Below are positions 26,901 to 33,240 of a stretch of DNA of 36,657 nucleotides, piece by piece. Both the position numbers and the translations under genes were made by a program. The notes under the pieces were generated by a model. That model saw only the letters and a program-made list of their open reading frames with translations, was not told the DNA's origin and did no database searches. Source of the stretch: an uncultured Coriobacteriaceae bacterium (GTDB taxonomy: Bacteria; Actinomycetota; Coriobacteriia; Coriobacteriales; Atopobiaceae); the NCBI GenBank assembly GCA_900549525.1, contig UWSJ01000006.1:1-36657 (forward strand). Direction: 5' to 3'. Within the stretch, counting starts at the first letter, position 1. Each line of letters opens with the position of its first letter.

Positions 26901-28637
26901 CGCGACAACTCCGTCGACCTCATCGACGACCTCGGGAACAACATCGCGTCCCTCAAGCCGACGGTCCAGGCCACCAATACCAAGGAGTCCGAGCTCAACG
27001 CGGTGCTCTCGGCCATCTGCCAGACGGCCGACACGGTGGGCAAGCACGCCGGCAGGCTCTGGCTCAACCCGCTTCCCGACCGCATCGTGCTCGGCTCGCT
27101 CGAGGAGCGCTACAGGTACGAGGCACCGACAGACGGTCTCCAGGTCGTCGTGGGTGAGATGGACGACCCGGAGAACCAGCGCCAGGACCTCTACGCCCTC
27201 GACCTTGCCGAGTGCGGCAACGTGATGCTCTACGGCGGCCAGGGTTCGGGCGTCGAGGCGCTTGCCGCCACGATGCTCTTCGGGCTCTCCGGCGACTATG
27301 GCCCCGACAAGCTCTCGTACTACGTGATTGACTTTGGCGCGGGCACGCTCACGGCCTTCCGCGACATGCCTCAGTGCGGCGGCGTGGTGCTTACGGGCGA
27401 CGACGAGCGCACGAACAACCTCATGAAGCTGCTGGAGGGGGAGGTTCATCGCCGCCGCCAGCTCTTCTCCACGGCGGGCGGTGACCTCGACCTTTACAAC
27501 AGGCAGTGCGCGCCCTCCGAGCGCGTCACGCGCACGGTGGTGGTGCTCGTCAACCTCGCGTCCTTCTACGAGCAGTACGAGAACACGCTCGAGGACAGGC
27601 TTACGGCGCTCACGCGTGACGCGCCGCGCTACGGCATCACCTTCATCATGACATCCGCCACGGCCAACACGCCGCGCATGCGACTGAGGTCGACGTTCTC
27701 CGTAAGCGTTGCCACGTCCTTCAACGACCCGGACGACTACTCGTCGCTCCTCGGCAACCTCAAGGGCGTGGTGCCTCCCCACCAGGACAAGCGCGGTCTC
27801 ATCAAGATCAAGAAGGCCATCTACGAGTTCCAGGGCGCCTCGATCACCGAATCCGTCGAGACGGAGCGCGACGCCGTCGAGGCCCTCGCGGCCGACCTCG
27901 CGAGCCATGCCGCCTGCCGAGCCCGCCGCATCCCCGTGCTGCCCGACAAGGTGCACGCGCAGGACATGGGCCCGGGCGCGTCCACGGCGACGCTCGTTCC
28001 CGTGGGCTTCTCCAAGTCCGGCGTGGAGCCCGTCTCGTTCGACTTGGCGAAGACCCCGTACATGCTCGTGTACGGCAACGACAACGATTCCATTGCCATG
28101 TACCTGCGCGGCATGCACGAGTGCATGGAGGCTGCCAGCAAGGACGGTGGCCTCACCTACTGCTTCATCGACCCCGACAAGGTCATGGGCCCCATGGAGG
28201 ACAAGAACGTCATCCAGACCAAGGCAGGGTCTGCGGCCGTGCTCGACCGGATCGAGCACGGTGAGCACCCGTGCGACGTGCTCGTGCTCACGAGCTACGT
28301 GCAGCTCATGGCGTCGCTGGACTCGAGCGACTCCATGGCCCTGGGCGACTACATCTCCAAGCAGGAGGGCATCGCGCACACCAAGATCGTGGTCTGCTCG
28401 GAGGCCTGGCGCATCCGCGGCATCTACGACGACTACTACACGGTTCTGACCGCTTACGGCAGCGGCGTGTGGGTTGGCGGCGGCTTCGAAGACCAGTCCG
28501 TCTTCCGCTTCTCGCGCATCGAAAACGAGTACCGGCTGTCGGCACGTAGGTCCGACGGCTTTTGTTGCAACCGAGGAACCATCCAGTCCGTGCGCCTCGT
28601 CGAGGCTGCGGACGAGCCGGACGACGAGGAGGCGTAA
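23949..28637 (+). CDS. essC: EssC-type FHA/FtsK-SpoIIIE ATPase, motor of type VII secretion
   Basis: The membrane motor that recognises and drives export of WXG100/LXG substrates. In the 1562-residue product a cytosolic FHA domain at about 115-195 (IGRDE, SSRH at 137-140, SSNGTF at 157-162) precedes two membrane helices at about 274-293 and 301-324. FtsK/SpoIIIE-type domains follow. Domain 1 has an intact Walker A, GTTGSGKS at 752-759 (Lys758), and Walker B IVADE ending at Asp872-Glu873. Domain 2 has a degraded P-loop, GGQGSGVE, with Val1102 in place of Lys. Domain 3 has GNDNDS near 1372, also without Lys. The SxxH and N-G-T residues of the FHA domain are kept, so phospho-Thr binding is plausible, unlike many Firmicutes EssC FHA domains. 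Confidence 0.95.
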   Translation: MTQPLLLTYVHQGRERTLSFDGVARSILWVCPGSSESQRDAVASVEQHGDRVMLRPATAFQLVVEDGSQAPEVALDDAAERFVRLVSVHDGSVSSLLVRPASERARVFRKYGFSCDVELLIGRDESAQLSYRSRFVSSRHAAIRLVGEQFTVEDLGSSNGTFVNGILLQPGAQLSLTPGDVVSVMDLVVMVGHRFVCMNDPDGLTLGQVAGMTPIDHAAFKAMCPPASETCGAIEPFYPAPRLMHTIHAREFKVDDPPQKKKQDEQPAIMQLGPQFLMGFASVFMGMNAITGLMDGSSTILTSLPSIAMCVSMLGGMMVFPVITNSYQKKIDAREELKRESSYTDYLNGIESTLVDECEVQAQILRDNRTPMGELLNDVWQLAPQLMNRTLVHDDFMDLRVGTGSIELDADVRWPEKRFTIDDDKLMDKVDALRKNPPTVNDVPLAFNPAKHYVAGIVGPRPDVWAFARGLITQVCGMFGYQEVKVVLVASADEEPEWAFLRAMPHLFDDAGQRRFIATDFDSLIEVGMGLERVVEQRKGEKKASFSASDTDFAGYGTYYVVVCADKGLCERSDTLSRLARERKNYGMSLVYFGEELKDLPRECDYVIDLSADDGLALLGGSSSLSRGTGTLAKTGTDRGSACMFDRNDVSGTLVRFEPDIMLDRATANAVGHSLARLKLDLASQHSQIPNSLGFLQMFEVGNTTQLNIAQRWQENDASRSLATPVGRDAQGEFSILNLHENVHGPHGLIAGTTGSGKSEFIITYILSMCVNYAPDEASFVLIDYKGGGLAGAFDNDRFVLPHLAGTITNLDGAAITRSLVSIKSELKRRQDMFNKARDITGEATVDIYKYLAYYRQGVLTEPLPHLFIVADEFAELKQQEPEFMEELISAARIGRSLGVHLILATQKPSGVVNDQIWSNSRFKVCLKVADAADSKEMIRRPDAAEIRGPGRFYMLVGFNEFFTCGQSAYSGSKYAPTDSYEPPRDNSVDLIDDLGNNIASLKPTVQATNTKESELNAVLSAICQTADTVGKHAGRLWLNPLPDRIVLGSLEERYRYEAPTDGLQVVVGEMDDPENQRQDLYALDLAECGNVMLYGGQGSGVEALAATMLFGLSGDYGPDKLSYYVIDFGAGTLTAFRDMPQCGGVVLTGDDERTNNLMKLLEGEVHRRRQLFSTAGGDLDLYNRQCAPSERVTRTVVVLVNLASFYEQYENTLEDRLTALTRDAPRYGITFIMTSATANTPRMRLRSTFSVSVATSFNDPDDYSSLLGNLKGVVPPHQDKRGLIKIKKAIYEFQGASITESVETERDAVEALAADLASHAACRARRIPVLPDKVHAQDMGPGASTATLVPVGFSKSGVEPVSFDLAKTPYMLVYGNDNDSIAMYLRGMHECMEAASKDGGLTYCFIDPDKVMGPMEDKNVIQTKAGSAAVLDRIEHGEHPCDVLVLTSYVQLMASLDSSDSMALGDYISKQEGIAHTKIVVCSEAWRIRGIYDDYYTVLTAYGSGVWVGGGFEDQSVFRFSRIENEYRLSARRSDGFCCNRGTIQSVRLVEAADEPDDEEA

Positions 28638-28700
28638 GCGCTCGGCGGGCTCACGGGCTTGTCGGACGGCTTGCGGCATGACTGCGACAGGGGGCACGAC

Positions 28701-29009
28701 ATGATTCGAACCAGAGACTGGCTACCCATGGGCACGGTCGTCATCACCAACGAGGGGCAGCACCAGGTGATGATCGCCGGTGTGATGGTGACGGACGGCA
28801 ACACGGGAAAGGTCTGGGACTACTCGGGCTACCCGTTTCCGGAGGGACGGGGCGCGGACGGAGACCAGTTCTTCAACCGCTCCGACGTCAGCGAGATCTA
28901 CCAGCTGGGCTTCATGAACAGCACGGGCTGTGCGTTCCAGGCGTATCTCGAGGAACGCACCCCCGAGTACGAGGAGCTCAAGGAAAAGACCAGGGAAGGT
29001 GCGCTCTAA
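28701..29009 (+). CDS. DUF4176 protein, copy 1
   Basis: A 102-residue soluble protein with the DUF4176 pattern DWLP-x-G-[TS]-VV near 6-14, VWDYSG near 39-44, a Pro-rich turn, and FNRSD near 57-61. The family is found almost only beside LXG effectors in type VII loci and is thought to act in effector handling; its exact role is unclear. The ATG at 28701 has a purine-rich AGGGGG site upstream. The gene ends directly against the next start. Confidence 0.85.
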   Translation: MIRTRDWLPMGTVVITNEGQHQVMIAGVMVTDGNTGKVWDYSGYPFPEGRGADGDQFFNRSDVSEIYQLGFMNSTGCAFQAYLEERTPEYEELKEKTREGAL

Positions 29010-29297
29010 ATGGCAGACGAAATCAAGGTAGACCCCGCTGCCGCGTCCGCGGCGGCGAGCGGGTTCAACGACGGCGCCTCGGCAATTTCAGAGGCGGGCA
29101 GCCTCGTGAAGTCGGCAAACGACGTGTTCCAGACGTTCAAGGGCGCCACGGCCGAGGCGATGATGCAGAGCTTCGTCATGGCCTCGCTGAGCATCGACAA
29201 GGGCGTTGGCGCCACGCAGACGCTCGGCGGCATGATCTCGAACGCCCAGCAGTCGTTCACCAACACCGACGCCGCCGTTGCAAACGCGCTCAAGTAG
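29010..29297 (+). CDS. Small helical T7SS protein, TIGR04197/DUF3130-like (Lap1 type)
   Basis: A 95-residue all-helical Ala-rich protein without signal peptide or WxG. Its opening I-K-V-DP and size fit the SACOL2603/TIGR04197 (DUF3130) group. In streptococci such proteins (Lap1) bind the LXG N terminus and carry it to EssC. The ATG follows the previous stop with no gap, and its ribosome site GAAGG lies inside the DUF4176 gene. The effector follows 103 nt later, so a targeting-partner role is a reasonable inference. Confidence 0.75.
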   Translation: MADEIKVDPAAASAAASGFNDGASAISEAGSLVKSANDVFQTFKGATAEAMMQSFVMASLSIDKGVGATQTLGGMISNAQQSFTNTDAAVANALK

Positions 29298-29400
29298 GGG
29301 CCCGGCGCCCGCATGCGGCGGTGCCCGGTGCCCGCGCGGGCGGCGACCGTCTGAGCCGCGCGCGATCCATTCGGACTGTATCTAGGACAGGGAGGGCGAG

Positions 29401-30873
29401 ATGTCAGAGTTCCGGTTCAACAAGCCGGCATACGAGGCGGCGGCCCAGAAGATTCTGACCTCAAGCAAGAATCTTTCTGCGGCGGCCGCTCGTGTCGAGT
29501 CGGTCAACAAGACGTTCGTGAAAAGCGCCGGCGGCCTGTGGGCCTCGGCGGAGCTTACGTTCTGCGGCGCCTACGAGGTGTCGCTCCGGGAGGTCTGCTC
29601 CGGGATGGAGAACCTCTCCAACAACGTGAAGTCAACGGGGGACGACGTCGTCAGCACCATCTTCCCCGCGCGAGACTCCGTGTTCGAGGCGGTCGGGAAG
29701 AGCGCCCAGAAGCGAGACGACGCCGCGCTGGTGGACGGCGGCGCGGTGTCCGGCAAGGGCAACGACGCGCAGTACAAGGCCAGCGACGTCAGGAGCGCCT
29801 GCGTCAAGATCGCCAACGGCTGCAACGGCCTCGACGACTCCGCCGGGATCACCGGCCCTATCAACGAGCTCAAGGGCCTGTGCCAGACGTGCCAGGGCAA
29901 GGTCATGGACGTCCAGGCGGCCTTCTCGTCCTACATGAGCGAGGTGCAGGGCTTCGAGGGCAGCCACAAGTCCACCTTCGACCCCGCCAACTTCGTGACC
30001 CCCTCCATGAGCTCCGCCGCCATCACCGGCACGCTCGGCAACATGGGCTTCAAGGACGCTCCGAGCACCATCAGCATGTTCAAGACGATGCTCAGCGACT
30101 TCGGCGCCACCTTCAAGGGCGAGAAGTTCCGTGGCTGGCGCGACGACGCCAACTGGGTCAAGGCCAACATCAAGGGCGAGACCATCGAGGGCATCACCAC
30201 CTACCACTACGACGAGGCGACGAAGCGCTGGGTCGCCAAGACCGACTACACCCGCTGGGACGCCATCTGGAAGGGCGCCAAGAAGAAGATCGGCGAGAAG
30301 ACCCAGGGCCTGTTCACCTGGGACTCCGACGGCAAGTTCAACGGCTTCAAGAACGGCGGCATCAAGAAGTGGTTCAGCGGCTTCAAGGCGCAGCACGCCA
30401 AGAACTTCGCCGAGCTCACCGGCCCGTGGGCGGACAAGATCAAGTACGACAGCAAGATCAAGGGCATTCGTCAGCTGTCAGAGATCGAGCACGCGCCCAA
30501 GTTCGCCGCGGACGACGCGATCAAGGCGCTGCCGAAGCCCAAGATGGACTTGAGCATGAAGACCGTCGGCAAGAGCATGAAGGCCGCCGGCCGCTACCTC
30601 GGCGCCGTCAGCACGGCCATGGACGTCTGGGACACCGGCAGCGACGCCGTCAAGGCCTACCAGGAGGACGGCGTCGGTGCGGCCGCGGGCCAGGTGGCGA
30701 AGGGCACCGTTAAGATAGGCGCCGGGTACGTCATCGGAGCCGTCGTCGGGTCGGCCTTCGGCGGGCCTATCGGCACGGTTGCGGGCGCCATCATCGGCGG
30801 CATGATCCAGGGCGCGGTCTCGTCGGCGATCGACAGCGTGTTCGCGGACAACGGCGTGAAGAACTACGACTAG
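29401..30873 (+). CDS. LXG-like T7SS effector with C-terminal glycine zipper, probable pore-forming toxin
   Basis: The 490-residue product has a helical N-terminal half, about 1-195, resembling an LXG or doubled WXG-like secretion domain; there is no signal peptide. A middle region at about 235-350 is rich in Lys, Trp and Phe. The C-terminal segment 438-472 is hydrophobic, with Gly at 442, 446, 450, 454, 458, 462 and 466, an uninterrupted GxxxG zipper. This resembles the streptococcal T7SS toxin TelE, which permeabilises membranes through a glycine zipper. GGGAGGG lies before the ATG. DUF4176 and Lap1-like genes upstream fit an effector module. The LXG assignment rests on context and helix pattern rather than a clear motif. 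Confidence 0.78.
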   Translation: MSEFRFNKPAYEAAAQKILTSSKNLSAAAARVESVNKTFVKSAGGLWASAELTFCGAYEVSLREVCSGMENLSNNVKSTGDDVVSTIFPARDSVFEAVGKSAQKRDDAALVDGGAVSGKGNDAQYKASDVRSACVKIANGCNGLDDSAGITGPINELKGLCQTCQGKVMDVQAAFSSYMSEVQGFEGSHKSTFDPANFVTPSMSSAAITGTLGNMGFKDAPSTISMFKTMLSDFGATFKGEKFRGWRDDANWVKANIKGETIEGITTYHYDEATKRWVAKTDYTRWDAIWKGAKKKIGEKTQGLFTWDSDGKFNGFKNGGIKKWFSGFKAQHAKNFAELTGPWADKIKYDSKIKGIRQLSEIEHAPKFAADDAIKALPKPKMDLSMKTVGKSMKAAGRYLGAVSTAMDVWDTGSDAVKAYQEDGVGAAAGQVAKGTVKIGAGYVIGAVVGSAFGGPIGTVAGAIIGGMIQGAVSSAIDSVFADNGVKNYD

Positions 30874-30889
30874 CACGGTCGGGTCGGTC

Positions 30890-30935
30890 GCTGCGGACGG
30901 CCCCTCTGGCACGGCGCATGAGGGGCAGCCGCAGC
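30890..30935 (+). promoter_or_regulatory. Two-stage intercistronic hairpin after the effector gene
   Basis: GCTGCGG at 30890-30896 pairs with CCGCAGC at 30929-30935. Inside this, GCCCCTC at 30900-30906 pairs with GAGGGGC at 30920-30926, separated by a 3x2 internal loop. Fourteen GC-rich pairs are formed in all. No T run follows, so attenuation or mRNA stabilisation is more likely than full termination. Confidence 0.6.
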
Positions 30936-30985
30936 TGGCCGCCCGAGAGGCCCGGCAGGGCTGGGGCGAAACGAAGGAGAACCAC

Positions 30986-31921
30986 ATGTTCGGATTCGGC
31001 AGAAGGGCTAGCCAGGCTCCCCTCAGGCTCGAGGACGCGCGCTTCAGCCCGGAGGAGATGATGGCCCTCGTCGGCGGCGAGGACAACATGTTCGCCACCG
31101 TCAAGAAGGCGTACCTGCGCATGGAGACCTCCGAGATGCTTGACCTCATCCACCGCAGCACAGCGAAGCTCGCCATCAGGATGAGGGGCACCGGGCTGTT
31201 CACGGACGAGGACATGCCGGGCGAGGAGCTCGCGCGCGCGGTGCGCCCCCTGTGGGAGCCGGGCGTCTCCTATGCCGACGACATCTTTGACGCCCGCGCC
31301 GGCCTGTTCATGGGCGAGTCGGGTTGGACGGCCATCAAGCGCGACGGCGGCTTCGGAGGGGGCTGGGCAATCCACCCCCTCGACCCCTCGATGGGCTTCG
31401 ACGCTGCCGTGTGCTTCGCGTTTGACGTGGCGCGCGTCTCGACGTCGAAGTGGGATGCCAGCGTCTACATCACCGACGCCGAGGAGCCCGACCTTATCGA
31501 CGCCGTGAACGACGGGAGCTACCAGGCGATGAACAAGCTCGCCGTCACGCGGGGGCTGCCGCTCGACGCCCTCATCGACCTTTCGGAGGCGGCTGCCGGC
31601 GCGGACGATGCTGCCGTGGGCATTCACCTCTTCGGCTGCGACACGCGCGGGACGAAGCGCAGGGAGGACGTGCCCATCATCGTCCCCGCCTACGTCGAGG
31701 GCTGGCGGCGCAGCCTGATCGCCCAGGTGGTGCCCGGGAAGGGGTTCTACGTCAAGCGCGTGCGGACGCCTCGCCCCGGCGACGACGAGACCTCCCTCTC
31801 CGATCCCGAGATCCAGGACGAGCGCATGTTCGTCGAGGCTGGCTTCGTCGGTGAGGGCGGCGTCTTCGAGCGCGCTCTGGGGATCCCCGAGTGGATGCCG
31901 GAGGGGACCGTTGCCATTTAG
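30986..31921 (+). CDS. Unknown soluble protein next to the effector; candidate immunity protein or chaperone
   Basis: The 311-residue acidic product has no signal peptide and no membrane helix, and matches no family I recognise. It reads as a mixed alpha/beta soluble protein with a Trp/Gly-rich middle (GGFGGGWAIHP near 126). AAGGAG sits before the ATG. It directly follows the glycine-zipper effector, where immunity genes usually lie. Immunity to a pore former is normally membrane-bound, which this protein is not, so a cytosolic chaperone or a neutraliser acting before insertion are alternatives. Confidence 0.7.
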   Translation: MFGFGRRASQAPLRLEDARFSPEEMMALVGGEDNMFATVKKAYLRMETSEMLDLIHRSTAKLAIRMRGTGLFTDEDMPGEELARAVRPLWEPGVSYADDIFDARAGLFMGESGWTAIKRDGGFGGGWAIHPLDPSMGFDAAVCFAFDVARVSTSKWDASVYITDAEEPDLIDAVNDGSYQAMNKLAVTRGLPLDALIDLSEAAAGADDAAVGIHLFGCDTRGTKRREDVPIIVPAYVEGWRRSLIAQVVPGKGFYVKRVRTPRPGDDETSLSDPEIQDERMFVEAGFVGEGGVFERALGIPEWMPEGTVAI

Positions 31922-32005
31922 GCGCCATGGCCGGAGCGGGGCGGCTGGGCTCGTCCTGTTTGGGTCGTGGGCGCGTTTCCATTATTGAAAGGAGCCGTGA
32001 GGCAC

Positions 32006-32491
32006 ATGAGCTACATAGACGTGCTGTGGGGCAACTTCAACTACTACAACAACAACGCCGACTGGGCCGCCGGGCAGGCGCAGTACTTCCAGGGCCAGTG
32101 GAACAACCTGCACGGTCAGCTTCAGGCCAAGCAGAAGCAGCTCGACAAGGCCTGTGACGTCCAGGGGATGTTCGGCGGCCTGACCAGCGCCAACTCGGAG
32201 CTGACCAGCTCGCTCTCCGGCTTTGCCAGCAGCATCTCGGCGGCCATGCTCGACGACGGCGCCACGAGCGGCATCAAGGACCTTAACAAGGACTTCCAGG
32301 GAAAGATCGACTCCGCAAGCTCGGCGTGCGACCGGCTGGTCTCCAAGCTGCGCTCCGAGATCACGTCGCTCTCGCGCAGCATGGACTCCGCCAAGGCGAA
32401 CGTCGACAAGTACAACGCGCAGGCCTCGCGGCAGCGGGATAACGCCGCGAGCACCTACCGCGCCATCAACGAGTACAACAGCACTCACTAG
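32006..32491 (+). CDS. Coiled-coil T7SS accessory protein, DUF5082-like
   Basis: A 161-residue protein, helical throughout except for an Asn/Tyr/Trp-rich start (FNYYNNNADW near 11-20). Heptad-like Leu/Lys/Gln patterns at about 35-50 and 95-145 suggest long helices. Size, helix content and location fit the DUF5082/Lap2 group of LXG partners, but I see no diagnostic motif. The ATG at 32006 is the first start after AAAGGAG, at a slightly long spacing. The following gene starts 16 nt later. Confidence 0.65.
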   Translation: MSYIDVLWGNFNYYNNNADWAAGQAQYFQGQWNNLHGQLQAKQKQLDKACDVQGMFGGLTSANSELTSSLSGFASSISAAMLDDGATSGIKDLNKDFQGKIDSASSACDRLVSKLRSEITSLSRSMDSAKANVDKYNAQASRQRDNAASTYRAINEYNSTH

Positions 32492-32507
32492 CAGGGGAGC
32501 GAACTGC

Positions 32508-32879
32508 ATGGTTTCTACGAAGGACTGGCTGCCGCTTGGCTCGGTGGTGCACATCGATGGGTACGAGGGCTTCTTCTTCATCATCGGCTACATGCAGATG
32601 ACGGAGAGCGGCGTCTGGGATTATGCGGGGCGCCCCTATCCGATGGGCTTCATGGGCGAGGACAAGGACATCTGCTTCAACAGGGAGGACATCGACGGCC
32701 TCTACTACGTGGGGTACCAAGACGTGAATTCCGTCCAGTACCAGAACTACCTGGTGTCACAGGAGCCGCTGCTGGCCAAGCTCAAGCAGCGCGTCGCCGC
32801 GGGCGAGTCGGTGGAGGCCATCCTTGCCGAGCAGCAGGCGGCCGGTGCCGCCAGTCCCGTGTCAGAGAACGTTGCCTAG
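32508..32879 (+). CDS. DUF4176 protein, copy 2
   Basis: A 123-residue paralogue of the protein at 28701-29009. It shares DWLPLGSVV near 6-14, VWDYAGRPYPMG near 36-47 and CFNREDID near 56-63. It extends about 20 residues further with an Ala/Glu-rich helical tail. GGGGAG precedes the ATG. The two copies bracket the effector and the unknown gene, so each may serve a different partner. Confidence 0.85.
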   Translation: MVSTKDWLPLGSVVHIDGYEGFFFIIGYMQMTESGVWDYAGRPYPMGFMGEDKDICFNREDIDGLYYVGYQDVNSVQYQNYLVSQEPLLAKLKQRVAAGESVEAILAEQQAAGAASPVSENVA

Positions 32880-32887
32880 GGGACGCC

Positions 32888-33169
32888 ATGAAGGACAAGG
32901 TCATGCTGGAGGTGCAGCTGCCGGCCACGGGGCGCGAGTATGAGTTTCGCGTCCCGTATGACATGAGCGTCGACCAGGCGGCCGGGCTCATCGCCGACGT
33001 GCTGGCGCGCAGGGAGCCGGCGCGCTTCGTGGCGCCCGACGGTGGTAGCGACCTCATGCTGCGCGGCAACGTGGAGGGTGCGGGCAACACGCTTAACCCC
33101 AACGAGAGCATCCGCGCCCTCGTGGAGCAAGGCGTGCTCGTGGACGGGTCGGCCGTGTCGCTGGTGTAG
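32888..33169 (+). CDS. YukD/EsaB ubiquitin-like protein of type VII secretion
   Basis: A 93-residue protein with the beta-grasp pattern of YukD/EsaB: V-x-L-x-[LV]-P opening strand, a VPYDMSV turn leading to helix SVDQAAGLIADVL, a second strand pair, and a hydrophobic end (VLVDGSAVSLV). YukD is a core type VIIb component, bound by EssC-proximal machinery; it lacks the C-terminal diglycine of ubiquitin, as here. GGGGA lies before the ATG, 8 nt after the previous stop. It closes the operon. Confidence 0.88.
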   Translation: MKDKVMLEVQLPATGREYEFRVPYDMSVDQAAGLIADVLARREPARFVAPDGGSDLMLRGNVEGAGNTLNPNESIRALVEQGVLVDGSAVSLV

Positions 33170-33199
33170 TCTCCCTTCGCGCGCTCTTCTATAGCAGCT

Positions 33200-33240
33200 G
33201 CCGCCGAGCCGTCCGCGCGTGGACGTCGGCGGCTGTTTTA
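33200..33240 (+). terminator. Rho-independent terminator of the T7SS operon
   Basis: Outer stem GCCGCCGA at 33200-33207 with TCGGCGGC at 33226-33233; inner stem CGTCC at 33210-33214 with GGACG at 33221-33225. A 2-nt bulge separates them and the loop is 6 nt. TGTTTTA follows. It overlaps the stop codon of the converging ATPase gene. Confidence 0.85.

Noticed and set aside
24864..28697. Very long minus-strand open frame (about 1277 codons) opposite essC
   Set aside because: It is the antisense shadow of a GC-rich gene: composition is rich in Arg, Val, Leu, His and Gly with no recognisable domain, and essC on the plus strand has clear motifs.
29298..29400. Palindromes CCGCATGCGG (29309-29318) and GCCCGCGCGGGC (29330-29341) as regulator sites
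   Set aside because: Short GC-only palindromes are expected by chance in this composition, and they lack a loop or T run.
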